The notes under the pieces are model-generated. The model did no database searches. It was given only the letters and a program-made list of their open reading frames with translations, and was not told the origin of the DNA. From Candidatus Tumulicola scandinaviensis (GTDB lineage: Bacteria; Vulcanimicrobiota; Vulcanimicrobiia; Vulcanimicrobiales; Vulcanimicrobiaceae): a DNA stretch of 57,204 nt. Shown here one piece after another: positions 24,664 to 33,006 of the stretch (its first letter is position 1; each line of letters begins with the position of its first letter). A program made the translations under genes and the position numbers. The stretch covers positions 1 to 57,204 of the forward strand of contig PLLA01000043.1 of the NCBI GenBank assembly GCA_003140835.1, read 5' to 3'.

Positions 24664-25574
24664 GACGAGCCCGCCTTCGCGACGACGTCGGCGGTGGCGT
24701 CAGCCGGCGAAACTGCGTAGAGGAAGATGTCTTCGAGATTGAGATCGAGGACGCGAACGCCGGTGGCGCCGGCGTCGGTGAGGCGCTGCGCGATTTCGCC
24801 AGCGTCGGCCAGCACCAAGAGCCGGGCGATTCGCTCGCTGCGATCGACGCGCGCGACGTGCGGATCGGCGGCAATGCCGTTGAGCGAGTAGGAAGCGTCC
24901 GGGAAAATGCCCTCGACGATTTTGCGGTCGGCTTTCAAATCGTCGACGGTGCCTTCCAAAACGAGGCGCCCGCGATCCATTACGGCGATCGACTCGGCCG
25001 CGCGTTCGACTTGACCGATCTGGTGCGACGAGAAGATCACGGAGTTTCCACGCGCCGCCTCGTTGATGATGAGGCTCAAGACCTGGCGTTGATTTACCGG
25101 ATCGAGCCCGCTGGTCGGTTCGTCGAGAATCATCACGTCGGCATTGCGGGCGAACGCTAAGGCCACCATGACGGCCGTACGCATGCCCTTCGAGAGCGCG
25201 CGGCAGCGTTTCCGCGGTTCGATGCTAAAATGACCGAGCAGCTCGAAGGCGCGCTTGGAATCGAACTTTGAATACGCGCGCCGGTTCATCTCGACGTGCT
25301 CGGCCACCGTCATCCACTCGTAGAGCGCGCTGCGCTCGGGGACGTAGGCGATATGCTCGAACGTCTGTGGAACGAGCGGCTTTCCGTCGTACAGAATCTC
25401 GCCGCCGGCCATGTGCGCTAAGCCGAGCATACACTTGAACACGGTCGTTTTGCCGGCACCGTTTGGTCCCAGCAAGCCGAAGACCGCACCCGCGGGTATG
25501 TGCAACGAGAAGTCGTCGACGGCTGCGAACGCGCCGTACGTCTTGCGTAGATTCGAAATTTGGATCGTGCTCAT
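24660..25574 (-). CDS. ABC transporter ATP-binding protein
   Basis: 304 aa. Walker A is GPNGAGKTT, the Q-loop region lies in AYVPERSALYEW (Q replaced by E), the signature is degenerate, RALSKGMRTAV (LSKGM), Walker B is VMILDEPTSGLDP and the H-loop is SSHQ. This LSKGM form is normal for ABC-2 exporter ATPases of the CcmA/YtrB type. The C-terminal 80 residues are a typical extension. ATG 25572-25574 with GGAGG 4 nt upstream; the GntR gene stop overlaps it. Energises the two permeases. Confidence 0.94.
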   Translation of the reverse strand: MSTIQISNLRKTYGAFAAVDDFSLHIPAGAVFGLLGPNGAGKTTVFKCMLGLAHMAGGEILYDGKPLVPQTFEHIAYVPERSALYEWMTVAEHVEMNRRAYSKFDSKRAFELLGHFSIEPRKRCRALSKGMRTAVMVALAFARNADVMILDEPTSGLDPVNQRQVLSLIINEAARGNSVIFSSHQIGQVERAAESIAVMDRGRLVLEGTVDDLKADRKIVEGIFPDASYSLNGIAADPHVARVDRSERIARLLVLADAGEIAQRLTDAGATGVRVLDLNLEDIFLYAVSPADATADVVAKAGSS

Positions 25575-25969
25575 CGTTCCTCCGGAAACCACCGGTCAAG
25601 TGCTGTGTCGATCAACTCGGCAACGTCGCTTCGAGAAAGCCCGACCGACTTCGCTTCGCGCAACGCGAGGGCGAGGGCGTCGCGGGCCACGTCGGAGGCC
25701 GCGGATCTCGCGGAGTCAAGCGCGCCCTCGGCGCGGACGAACGACCCTCGGCCTGGAGCGGTCTCGATAACGCTGTCGCGTTCGAGATCGCGGTAGGCCC
25801 GCGCGACGGTATTCGGATTGATCGTGAGGTCGAGCGCGAGTTGCTTGACGGTCGGGAGCTGTTCGCCTGCTTGCAAGATCCCCAAGGCGACAGATCGCTT
25901 GACTTGCTCTATGATTTGCAGGTAGATCGGCACGCCGCTGCGCGCGTCGACCGTTAACACGGCCGGCAT
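25571..25969 (-). CDS. GntR-family regulator, YtrA type
   Basis: 132 aa. N-terminal GntR winged helix: VPIYLQIIEQVKRSVALGILQAGEQLPTVKQLALDLTINPNTVARAYRDLERDSVIETAPGRGSFV. A short helical C-terminus without an effector domain (YtrA subfamily) follows. YtrA repressors usually control their own operon encoding an ABC-2 exporter, as here. A dyad overlapping the transcription start (26150-26165) is the likely operator. Stop overlaps the ATPase start. Confidence 0.94.
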   Translation of the reverse strand: MPAVLTVDARSGVPIYLQIIEQVKRSVALGILQAGEQLPTVKQLALDLTINPNTVARAYRDLERDSVIETAPGRGSFVRAEGALDSARSAASDVARDALALALREAKSVGLSRSDVAELIDTALDRWFPEER

Positions 25970-25987
25970 GTCTTTAGTTCTGTACCT

Positions 25988-26107
25988 TTAAAACTTCGGG
26001 CCCCAGCCTTGGAACAGGCGGCTCGCGCTCTGGTCGGGTAGGCGGATGGTCGTGCGAAGCTCGCGGGCGGTTTCGTTCTCGGTCGGGTTGTTTGCGATGT
26101 GCGTCAT
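25988..26107 (-). CDS. 39-aa microprotein at the head of the GntR/ABC operon
   Basis: Reads MTHIANNPTENETARELRTT and ends LFQGWGPKF, with a central TIRLPDQSASR. The ATG at 26105-26107 has GGAGA 4-5 nt upstream, the stop TAA is at 25988, and the GntR ATG follows 18 nt later. It is the first open frame after the promoter at 26165-26193. Too short for ordinary gene calling. No membrane segment. May be a leader peptide or a small functional partner. Confidence 0.6.
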   Translation of the reverse strand: MTHIANNPTENETARELRTTIRLPDQSASRLFQGWGPKF

Positions 26108-26149
26108 GCTTCTCCAGTCCTTTCGGTGCCCAGTACCAACCTACTGTTG

Positions 26150-26165
26150 TACTAGTACGCTAGTA
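26150..26165. promoter_or_regulatory. candidate GntR (YtrA-type) operator
   Basis: TACTAG-TACG-CTAGTA is a perfect 6-bp inverted repeat with a 4-nt centre; weaker symmetry (TT/AA) extends outside. It covers the predicted transcription start of the operon on the minus strand, where a repressor would block initiation. Confidence 0.62.
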
Positions 26166-26193
26166 TAATAGGTCTTTCCCCGAAGGATGTCAA
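26165..26193 (-). promoter_or_regulatory. sigma70-type promoter of the GntR/ABC operon
   Basis: On the minus strand a consensus TTGACA (26188-26193) is followed after exactly 17 nt by TATTAT (26165-26170). Transcription would begin near 26158, inside the inverted repeat. This is the best promoter match in the window. Confidence 0.75.
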
Positions 26194-26252
26194 CAGCCCG
26201 CGCGAAGTTTTTGGCAGCCAGGCTAGGCGTTGGAGCGGACCGAGATCGTGCG

Positions 26253-26293
26253 CGCGCCATGGTTGGGGCCCCACGCGAGGCGTGGGGGGCGCG
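26253..26293 (+). other. long hairpin upstream of the M48-RDD gene
   Basis: CCCCACGC (26269-26276) pairs perfectly with GCGTGGGG (26280-26287) around a GAG loop. An outer CGCGCC (26253-26258) pairs with GGCGCG (26288-26293), leaving a 10-nt bulge on the 5' side. It ends 44 nt before the start codon; there is no U-tract, so it is more like a leader structure than a terminator. Confidence 0.42.
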
Positions 26294-26337
26294 AAGGCTA
26301 GGCCGGAGCGCCTTCTAAACCGAACCCGCAGGCGAAC

Positions 26338-27804
26338 ATGCAGCAGCAGACTGCGGTGGAGTACTCGCTCTTCGAGGGTCCGGGCTCGCTCCGGGACCGG
26401 TCGGAGCGCATCGCCTTTTGGCTGACGGCGATTTGCGCGTTGCCGGCGGCGCTCCTGATTGGATACGTGCTGCACGAATCCATCGGCGCGTCGCAAGTCG
26501 CACTGTTCATCGTCATCGCGATGGTCTACGTGACGCTGGCGCGCGGACGTCTGCTCGGATCCAGTGTGCGCGTTCACGACACGCAATATCCGCGCGTGTT
26601 TGCCATCGTGAAGCGTGCCTGCGCGGCTTTGGAAATCCCGATGCCTCTGGTATTCGTCCGCGAGGACAACTTCGTGCCGGTGGCCGCACTCGGATTCGGC
26701 GAGCCGTACGCGCTGGTGCTCAGCAGCCATTGGATCGAGGTGTTTCGCGACGACGAGCTGGCGTTCATGATCGGTCGCGAGTTGGGTCATATCGCGGCCG
26801 GACACACGCGCTTTCTTTCGCTACTCAGCGTCAACGGCAAGGAGAATCCGCTGATCGCGCTGATCTTCGGCGGTTGGCTACGACGCTGCACGATGACCTG
26901 CGATCGAATCGGGCTGCTCTGCTGCGGAACGCTCGACGCGGCCATCCGCGCGATCGGCGTCGCCGAGTTTCACGAGTTCGGCCGAAAAGTCGACTATCAG
27001 GCGTTCGCCGAGCAACACGCCGAGATCGAAGCGGATACGATTTCCCGCTGGGGGACGTGGCTGGGAAGCGAGCCGTATGCGACCACGCGCATCGCGGCGT
27101 TGCGCGGGTTCATCGCCTCGAACGCTTACACCGGCGCGGAAGAATGGTTCCTGCGAGAACGCGACGAGGAGCCGCCCGCACTCGCGGCGCCCGGATCGAC
27201 CACCGTGGACGTACGCGACTGCGCCGGGTGGTGGCGCCGGTTCGCTTCGTTTGCCATCGACGTCGTCGTCGTGTTGGCGATCATCAACTCGTTTGCGGGG
27301 AGCGCCGCGACAAGTAGCGCGGGCGCGATCCGCGTAGAGAAATCGAAGCCCGCAGCGACGGCGAGCCCGTCGCGCACAAGCAGCCATTCTACCGCGGCGC
27401 CTTCTCCGCAGGATACCGACGAACAAGTTGGGCCGCTCACCATCGACGAGAACACCGGCCAACCCCATCTTCGAATTGGTAGCCTCGTTATTACATCGAA
27501 AGTGTTTAACCCGAATAACAGCACCGGCAAGACGGTATGGTTCTCGGTGTACATGACGCTCTTGATCGCGTTAGGCGGACAGAGCTTCGGCATGATGATT
27601 GCCGGGCTGAGGGTCGTTACCACCGATTTTCGCCGGCCGGGAATTTGGCGCTCGATCGGCCGCTACGTGCTGGTTTTGTTGCTCTGGTGGATGATCGTGC
27701 CGTTGAGTTTCGTCTGGCGAAAGATCCTCTTGCACGACCGCTGGACGCGCACGCGGCTGGTAAAGGTCGAGCGCGTCGTGGCGCGTGCGACCGGCACGCG
27801 GTAA
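26338..27804 (+). CDS. M48-peptidase-like / RDD membrane fusion protein with altered zinc motif
   Basis: 488 aa. Two N-terminal helices (residues 25-70) are followed by an M48-like domain: VFVREDNFVPVAALGFG, then ELAFMIGRELGHIAAGH. The HExxH motif is RELGH, with Arg 147 (codon CGC at 26776-26778) in place of the first zinc His. The later EIEAD segment resembles the third-ligand region. From about residue 300 an RDD-type region begins (CAGWWRRFASFAIDVVVVLAIINSF), split by a Ser/Thr/Pro-rich insert, with further helices to the C-terminus. Probably an inactive or altered protease tied to the membrane. Confidence 0.75.
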   Translation: MQQQTAVEYSLFEGPGSLRDRSERIAFWLTAICALPAALLIGYVLHESIGASQVALFIVIAMVYVTLARGRLLGSSVRVHDTQYPRVFAIVKRACAALEIPMPLVFVREDNFVPVAALGFGEPYALVLSSHWIEVFRDDELAFMIGRELGHIAAGHTRFLSLLSVNGKENPLIALIFGGWLRRCTMTCDRIGLLCCGTLDAAIRAIGVAEFHEFGRKVDYQAFAEQHAEIEADTISRWGTWLGSEPYATTRIAALRGFIASNAYTGAEEWFLRERDEEPPALAAPGSTTVDVRDCAGWWRRFASFAIDVVVVLAIINSFAGSAATSSAGAIRVEKSKPAATASPSRTSSHSTAAPSPQDTDEQVGPLTIDENTGQPHLRIGSLVITSKVFNPNNSTGKTVWFSVYMTLLIALGGQSFGMMIAGLRVVTTDFRRPGIWRSIGRYVLVLLLWWMIVPLSFVWRKILLHDRWTRTRLVKVERVVARATGTR

Positions 27805-27817
27805 CGCCAGCGCCGGG

Positions 27818-28309
27818 TTACGTTACCGTCGTCGGGGCGCGCAACGCATTGTTCGCGCGCGTTAGGTAGTTGTACAACCCGATCGTCGCCACGATTTCCA
27901 CGATTTCGCCGGAATCGTAATGGCGCTCGAGCTCGGCGCGCACCGCTTGCGGCAACGCCCGCGGCTCGCGCGTTAGCGCCACTGCGGCCGCGAGCACCGC
28001 GCGCTCGCCGGGTGCGAAGCGATCGCTGCGCGCAAAGTCGCCCAGCTCGTCGAGGGTCGCACGATCGACCCCGAGCCGCAGCGCGATCTCCGAGTGCGTC
28101 TGCGTGCAGTTCTCGCACGCGTTGAGCCAGGCGACCATCAACGCGCACAGCTCGTGCGTGCGGCGCGGTATCGAGCCTTCCTCGAGCGCCTCGATGTGGC
28201 GCGCGAGCGTCCGAGCCAGTTGCGGCCGTTCGCTCAGCGATTCCCAGAAGGCCGGCAGCTTATGCGGGTTTCTGCGTTTGAGCGACCTGCGGATCGCGCC
28301 GAAACGCAT
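27818..28309 (-). CDS. carboxymuconolactone decarboxylase / AhpD-like protein
   Basis: The conserved part reads RTHELCALMVAWLNACENCTQTHSEIALRLG, with the CxxC pair (CENC) and the nearby His of AhpD-type peroxidase-reductant proteins. The C-terminus LERHYDSGEIVEIVATIGLYNYLTRANNAL is characteristic of the family. The start is uncertain: ATG at 28307-28309 overlaps the upstream gene by 50 bases; no ATG, GTG or TTG exists between there and the conserved region. It may take part in peroxide defence or lactone chemistry. Confidence 0.8.
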   Translation of the reverse strand: MRFGAIRRSLKRRNPHKLPAFWESLSERPQLARTLARHIEALEEGSIPRRTHELCALMVAWLNACENCTQTHSEIALRLGVDRATLDELGDFARSDRFAPGERAVLAAAVALTREPRALPQAVRAELERHYDSGEIVEIVATIGLYNYLTRANNALRAPTTVT

Positions 28310-29687
28310 CGAAGCGGGGATCGCTCGCGATCTCGGCACGCAGGTACGGTTTGCCGTCGACGCGCCGCAGCCACGTGAGCGCCAGCCCTCGCTGCCCGAC
28401 TGCTGCCAACGCGATGGCGAGATCGCCGGGATCGACGTCCTTAGCATGCGCGCGGGCGTACGCCAGTTGCGCGCGCGCTTCGGGCATGCGATTGGATTTG
28501 GCGTAGACCTCCGCCAGCAGCGCGGCCGCTTCGGCACGGTATTGAACGTTCGCGATGGCTAAACGATCGTACGCCTGGGTAGCGCGACTGAGGTCGCCGC
28601 GCGCTTCGTAGGCGAGGCCGAGCGTTTCGTAGACTTCCACGCGTTTGGGCGACAGGTCGAGCGTTTCACGCGCGTAGGCAATCGCGTCGTCGTATCGCCG
28701 TTCGAGCCGGGCGGCATTCCCCAGCCACGCGGTCGTCGCGACCGATAGCGGGTCGAGTTCGGCCGCCTCCCGCAACTGCGAATACGCTTCGTCGAAGCGT
28801 CCGCGCTCGAACAGCGCGATGCCGTACCACTCGTGCGCGGGACCGCTGGCCGGATCCAACGCGATCGCATGCTGCAAATCGCCGAGTGCGCCGGCCATCT
28901 GTTTGTCCGACATGGAGTTGTTTTCGGTCGACAACATTCCTAAGACGGCGTAGGCCTCGCCGTACTTCGGATCGATCGCGAGCGCTTTGCGTGCGTAGGC
29001 GCGCGCGCGAGCGAAGTAGACGCGCGGCCGCAGCGGTCCGTACTGATAGTCGCCCATGATGGCGTTGGCGCCCGCGAGCGCCCCGTAGCCGCGAGCGTCG
29101 AGCGGATCGGTGTCGACGACCCGCGCGAAGTATGCCAAGCTCTTCGCCATGCCGTCCGGGGTGCGCAAATTCCAATAGTAGCGGCCGATCTGATAGAGCC
29201 GCGCTCCTTCGACCGACAGCGTCCGGTCCGCCTCGGCTCGCGCCGACAGCAGCTTGAGTCCCAGGCCGCCGCTTAAGACCAGCGCGAGAACGGCAACGAC
29301 GGCGGCTTGCCAGAAATTCCGGCGGCGCGGCGTCGTTCGCATCGGCGCGATCGACGGCTCCGCCAGCGCCGCCCCGTCGCGTCTGCGCACGTCTTCGGTA
29401 AAGCGATAGCCGCGGCGCGGAATTGTTTCGATGGCGTCGACGTCCCAGCGTGCACGCAGCGTCTTGCGCAAGACGTACACGTTTTGCGCGAGGTTCGCTT
29501 CGTCGACGTAGCCCTCGGGCCATATGCGATCCAGCAGCGCACTCTTTGTAAGGACTTCGCCCGGATGCTCGATCAACGCCAACAGGGTTTCGACCACCTT
29601 CGGCCCGAGCGCAACGGGTACGCCGCGATCGAGCAATAACAGACGCTCGGCATCGAGATGAAGGGGTCCGAATTCGTATACGCTCAC
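28260..29687 (-). CDS. winged-helix (CadC/OmpR-type) transmembrane regulator with TPR domain
   Basis: 475 aa. The N-terminal OmpR-type winged helix (residues 1-100) has VVETLLALIEHPGEVLTKSALLDRIWP and AQNVYVLRKTLR...ETIPRRGYRF. A single membrane helix (AAVVAVLALVLSGGLGLKLL, about 128-147) puts the C-terminal TPR array (about 160-470) outside the cytoplasm. GTG start with GAGGAG 8 nt upstream. There is no receiver domain, so signals are probably read by the TPR part. Divergent from the DUF5916 barrel gene, a possible target. Confidence 0.88.
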   Translation of the reverse strand: MSVYEFGPLHLDAERLLLLDRGVPVALGPKVVETLLALIEHPGEVLTKSALLDRIWPEGYVDEANLAQNVYVLRKTLRARWDVDAIETIPRRGYRFTEDVRRRDGAALAEPSIAPMRTTPRRRNFWQAAVVAVLALVLSGGLGLKLLSARAEADRTLSVEGARLYQIGRYYWNLRTPDGMAKSLAYFARVVDTDPLDARGYGALAGANAIMGDYQYGPLRPRVYFARARAYARKALAIDPKYGEAYAVLGMLSTENNSMSDKQMAGALGDLQHAIALDPASGPAHEWYGIALFERGRFDEAYSQLREAAELDPLSVATTAWLGNAARLERRYDDAIAYARETLDLSPKRVEVYETLGLAYEARGDLSRATQAYDRLAIANVQYRAEAAALLAEVYAKSNRMPEARAQLAYARAHAKDVDPGDLAIALAAVGQRGLALTWLRRVDGKPYLRAEIASDPRFDAFRRDPQVAQTQKPA

Positions 29688-29762
29688 GACGCGGCTCCTC
29701 GTGCAAAAATCTTTGATGGCTTTCTGAGGACGCTTCCCCGCTCGCCGGGTAACGCTGTAGGC

Positions 29763-32012
29763 GTGCGCAAGGCGACCGGCCTCGTCCTAGGGCTCATCGT
29801 GGGGATATCGTTCTCCCCTATTCCCCTATACGCCGCAGTGACCCAGAAGTTTTCGTTTCCGGTCGCGCGAGCCGCGCATCCCTTATCGCTCGATCCCGGC
29901 CTGAGCGATCCGGGCTGGGGCGCCGGCCAAGTACCTAGCAACGGACCATGGGAAAACGTGACCACCCGCAGCCCAGCCACTAACCAGACGACCGCTTACT
30001 TATTGTACGACGACCGCTTTCTCTACGTGGCTTTCAAGGCGAGGCAACCCCCCGGCACCATCGTCGCGACGCAAACGACCAACGACGTCGGCTTCGGGGT
30101 GGACGATTTCGTCGGCATCGGCGTCGACACCAGCGGCGCCGGCTCGCAGGCCTACTACTTCGAAACCACACCCCACGGCGTCCGGTACCAGCAGGCCGCC
30201 GAAAATACGCGCTACCGCCCGCGCTGGCAGGCTGCGGCCGTCAACGTTCCCGACGGCTGGAACGCGGTTATGATCGTTCCGCTCGACGTGCTGAAGATCC
30301 GCAGCGGCGCGTTCCAGACGTGGCGCGTCCAGTTCGTCCGCGCACTGGCCGGCAACGCCGAGCACTATGTGTGGTCCTACGACGGCCTCATGCAAGACGC
30401 TGCGGCCGGCACCTGGCCGACGTTTGCCGACACCCGCTGGTGGGCGTCGGCCAGCGGCATTACGACGAACTCGTCGGGACGAGGGCGCCCTCGGGGACGG
30501 GCCGACATCTTCGGGCTTGCGAGCATCGGAGAAGACCGCAATCTTTTCCAACAAGCCAACGGGCAGTTCTTGCCGATGAAGGTGCGGCCGCTGGGAATCG
30601 ATCTCAGCTATCCGTTGACGCCGACCATGAGTTTCGTCGGAACGATCGCGCCGGATTTTTCAAACGTGGAAATCGATCAGCAGACCATTGCTCCGCAAGA
30701 GTTTGCGCGACAGCTCGTGGAGTACCGGCCGTTCTTCGCTCAAGGTGCCAATTTCATCAACGCCAACTCGGGTCCGCGGTCCCCAACGTCGGCGATATCG
30801 ACGGTCCCCGACTACGTTTTCTATTCGCCGCAAATCGGGCCGTTCGACCGCGGAGCGAAAGTGGAAGGCACCTTCGGCGATCAGAGCCTCGGAGTTCTCT
30901 CGTTTCGCGGCTTCGACCAAACCACGGGCAACACGTTCGACGATCAAGCTTACGGCTACGAGCACGCACTGCAGGACGGAACGTTTCTCTACTGGAGCGA
31001 CGGCGTGCTGGCCCATCACAGCATCGCCGGAGACGACACGACCATCGAGGCGGGAATGGAAGGCCGCAATCTTCGCAGCGGCTTGGTATGGTTCGTCGAC
31101 CACTCGTTCGAGAACGGCAGCTGGGTGCCGCAAGGCCATGCCGATCTCACCGACGTCTTCGTCGACGTGCATAAGCCCAATTTCGAAATCAACGCCGGTT
31201 ACTTCGACGTCTCCCCCAACTATAATCCGATCGACGGATTCACCGTAAACTCGGATATCCGGGGATTGCAAGGTTTCGTCAACTTCGTCGGCTCGACGGC
31301 CGGCGTCAAGAACTATGGCCTCTTCATAGGCGGCGACCGCTTCGTCGACCAATCCGGTGCCGTACATCAAGCCGATACGCAAGTCTTTCTCAACGCGACG
31401 TTCAAAAACGGGTTCTCGCTCGACGGCGTGGGCGCGGCGATCGGCCAGCTGCGCAGCTACGACGTTCCGGCCGGTCCCGACTGCAGCGGCCCGATCGTTT
31501 CGCAGTCGTCGTTCACCGGCTATCCCTGCTATCTCGGTGGAACCACCCAACCGTTCAATCTTAGTTCGATTCCGGTGGGCTACCGCGACGGCACGCCGAC
31601 GCCCGTCGACGTCAACTACTCGTGGGGTCCTTTCGGAACCAACTACATCCATCTGTTTACGGTGACGACCAGCCGTCCGATCGGGCGTCGCATGACCCTC
31701 GGTCTCGAGTACGACGGTACGTACGAACGCCCGCTGACCGGCGCGCAACCCCTCGACTCGCAGTGGCTCCGGCGCATTTCGGTGGGCTACAATCTCAGCG
31801 CGGAGAGTTCGATTACGATCGGCTACCGATCGATCAACGGACTGGGCGGATTCGCAACGCAACCCGGCTCGAACTTCGCAATCGCCTTTCACGACCGCTT
31901 TCGCAGCGGAAACGAGCTCTATGTCAACTTCGGATCGCCGGCCGCCAATACCACGTTGAACCGGCTGATCGTTAAGTTCGTTTTCCACGCCGGGGCCGAC
32001 GAAGGCACGTAG
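29763..32012 (+). CDS. DUF5916 outer-membrane protein with CBM9-like N-terminal domain
   Basis: 749 aa. A signal peptide (TGLVLGLIVGISFSPIPLYAA) is followed by a carbohydrate-binding-9-like sandwich (TTAYLLYDDRFLYVAFKA, VDDFVGIGVDT). The typical DUF5916 signature follows: GTIAPDFSNVEIDQQTIAPQEF then YRPFFAQGANF. The rest is a long barrel-like region ending KFVFHA. The family is usually an uncharacterised outer-membrane barrel in diderm bacteria. GTG at 29763 gives the signal peptide directly; earlier in-frame codons overlap the divergent regulator. Convergent with the aldo/keto reductase gene. Confidence 0.85.
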   Translation: MRKATGLVLGLIVGISFSPIPLYAAVTQKFSFPVARAAHPLSLDPGLSDPGWGAGQVPSNGPWENVTTRSPATNQTTAYLLYDDRFLYVAFKARQPPGTIVATQTTNDVGFGVDDFVGIGVDTSGAGSQAYYFETTPHGVRYQQAAENTRYRPRWQAAAVNVPDGWNAVMIVPLDVLKIRSGAFQTWRVQFVRALAGNAEHYVWSYDGLMQDAAAGTWPTFADTRWWASASGITTNSSGRGRPRGRADIFGLASIGEDRNLFQQANGQFLPMKVRPLGIDLSYPLTPTMSFVGTIAPDFSNVEIDQQTIAPQEFARQLVEYRPFFAQGANFINANSGPRSPTSAISTVPDYVFYSPQIGPFDRGAKVEGTFGDQSLGVLSFRGFDQTTGNTFDDQAYGYEHALQDGTFLYWSDGVLAHHSIAGDDTTIEAGMEGRNLRSGLVWFVDHSFENGSWVPQGHADLTDVFVDVHKPNFEINAGYFDVSPNYNPIDGFTVNSDIRGLQGFVNFVGSTAGVKNYGLFIGGDRFVDQSGAVHQADTQVFLNATFKNGFSLDGVGAAIGQLRSYDVPAGPDCSGPIVSQSSFTGYPCYLGGTTQPFNLSSIPVGYRDGTPTPVDVNYSWGPFGTNYIHLFTVTTSRPIGRRMTLGLEYDGTYERPLTGAQPLDSQWLRRISVGYNLSAESSITIGYRSINGLGGFATQPGSNFAIAFHDRFRSGNELYVNFGSPAANTTLNRLIVKFVFHAGADEGT

Positions 32013-32026
32013 CGCAGCGATCGCAC

Positions 32027-33001
32027 TTAGGCGAGATACGGTTCGTGCGGGGCGACCGGCTTGAGAATCGCGTTCATTTCCTCGAAAATCGACGGTTCGA
32101 CGTCGAGATCGGCGGCGGCGAGGTTGTCGTCGAGATGTTCGACTTTGGTGGCGCCGACGATCGCGCTGGTAATCGAATCGTCGCGCAAACACCACGCGAG
32201 CGCAAGCTGCGACAGCGAGCACTTCGCCTGTTGCGCGAGCGGAACGAGCCGCTGCACCGCGTCGAGCACGGCCTGGTTGAAGTAATCCTCCATCATGTCT
32301 TTCGACTCACCGGCCGCGCGCGTTCCGGCCGGTGGGCGATGCGCGTTGGTGTATTTGCCGGTCAGGATCCCCATCGCCAACGGCGACCACACGACGTTGC
32401 CGAGACCGTAGCGACGGCAGGCGGGCAGCACCCGCTCCTCGACGCGGCGCCAGAGCGCGTTGTATTGCGGCTGATTGCTCACCGGCGCCGTCCAGCCGCG
32501 CGCCGCGCACAGCGTTGCGGCGGCGGCGATCTGATCGGCATTCCATTCCGAAACACCCCAGTACAAGATTTTTCCCGCGCGCACGAGGTCGTTCATCATC
32601 GCACAGGTTTCTTCGAGCGGCGTCGTCGTGTCGTACCGGTGACACTGATAGAGATCGATGTAATCGACCTGAAGGCGCGCCATCGATCGCTCCACTTGAT
32701 CCCGGATGTGCTTACGCGAAAGGCCGCGCCTGGTCACCGCCTCTCCGGTCGGAAAATACACCTTGGTGGCCAGTACCAGCGCGTCGCGGTCGAGTTCCTT
32801 GAGAATCGGGCCGAGCGTTTCCTCGGCGCCGCCGCGCGCGTACACGTTTGCCGTGTCGAAGAAGTTCACGCCGCGTTCCCACGCACGCAGGACGCAGGCA
32901 CGCGTGACGTCGCGTTCGACGCTGCTGCCGAACGTCAACCACGAACCCAAACCGATGACCGAGAGCTGGAGGCCGGAATGTCCGAGCGTGCGATAGCGCA
33001 T
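32027..33001 (-). CDS. aldo/keto reductase
   Basis: 324 aa, (beta/alpha)8 barrel, similar to the Kv-beta/YghZ branch. N-terminal MRYRTLGHSGLQLSVIGLGSW. The catalytic tetrad is visible: Asp and Tyr in FDTANVYARGGAEE, Lys in LATKVYF and His in LYQCHRYDT. NADPH binding is suggested by LAWCLRD..ITSAIVGATKVEHLDDNL. It reduces carbonyl compounds, substrate unknown. ATG at 32999-33001, 5 nt after the stop of the lipid-kinase-like gene; the frame is open upstream without similarity. Last gene of a four- or five-gene operon. Confidence 0.93.
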   Translation of the reverse strand: MRYRTLGHSGLQLSVIGLGSWLTFGSSVERDVTRACVLRAWERGVNFFDTANVYARGGAEETLGPILKELDRDALVLATKVYFPTGEAVTRRGLSRKHIRDQVERSMARLQVDYIDLYQCHRYDTTTPLEETCAMMNDLVRAGKILYWGVSEWNADQIAAAATLCAARGWTAPVSNQPQYNALWRRVEERVLPACRRYGLGNVVWSPLAMGILTGKYTNAHRPPAGTRAAGESKDMMEDYFNQAVLDAVQRLVPLAQQAKCSLSQLALAWCLRDDSITSAIVGATKVEHLDDNLAAADLDVEPSIFEEMNAILKPVAPHEPYLA

Positions 33002-33006
33002 GACGC

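Noticed and set aside
30660..32222. 520-aa open frame opposite the DUF5916 gene
   Set aside because: Arg/Val-rich composition without domain features; it is a shadow of the coding frame in GC-rich DNA.
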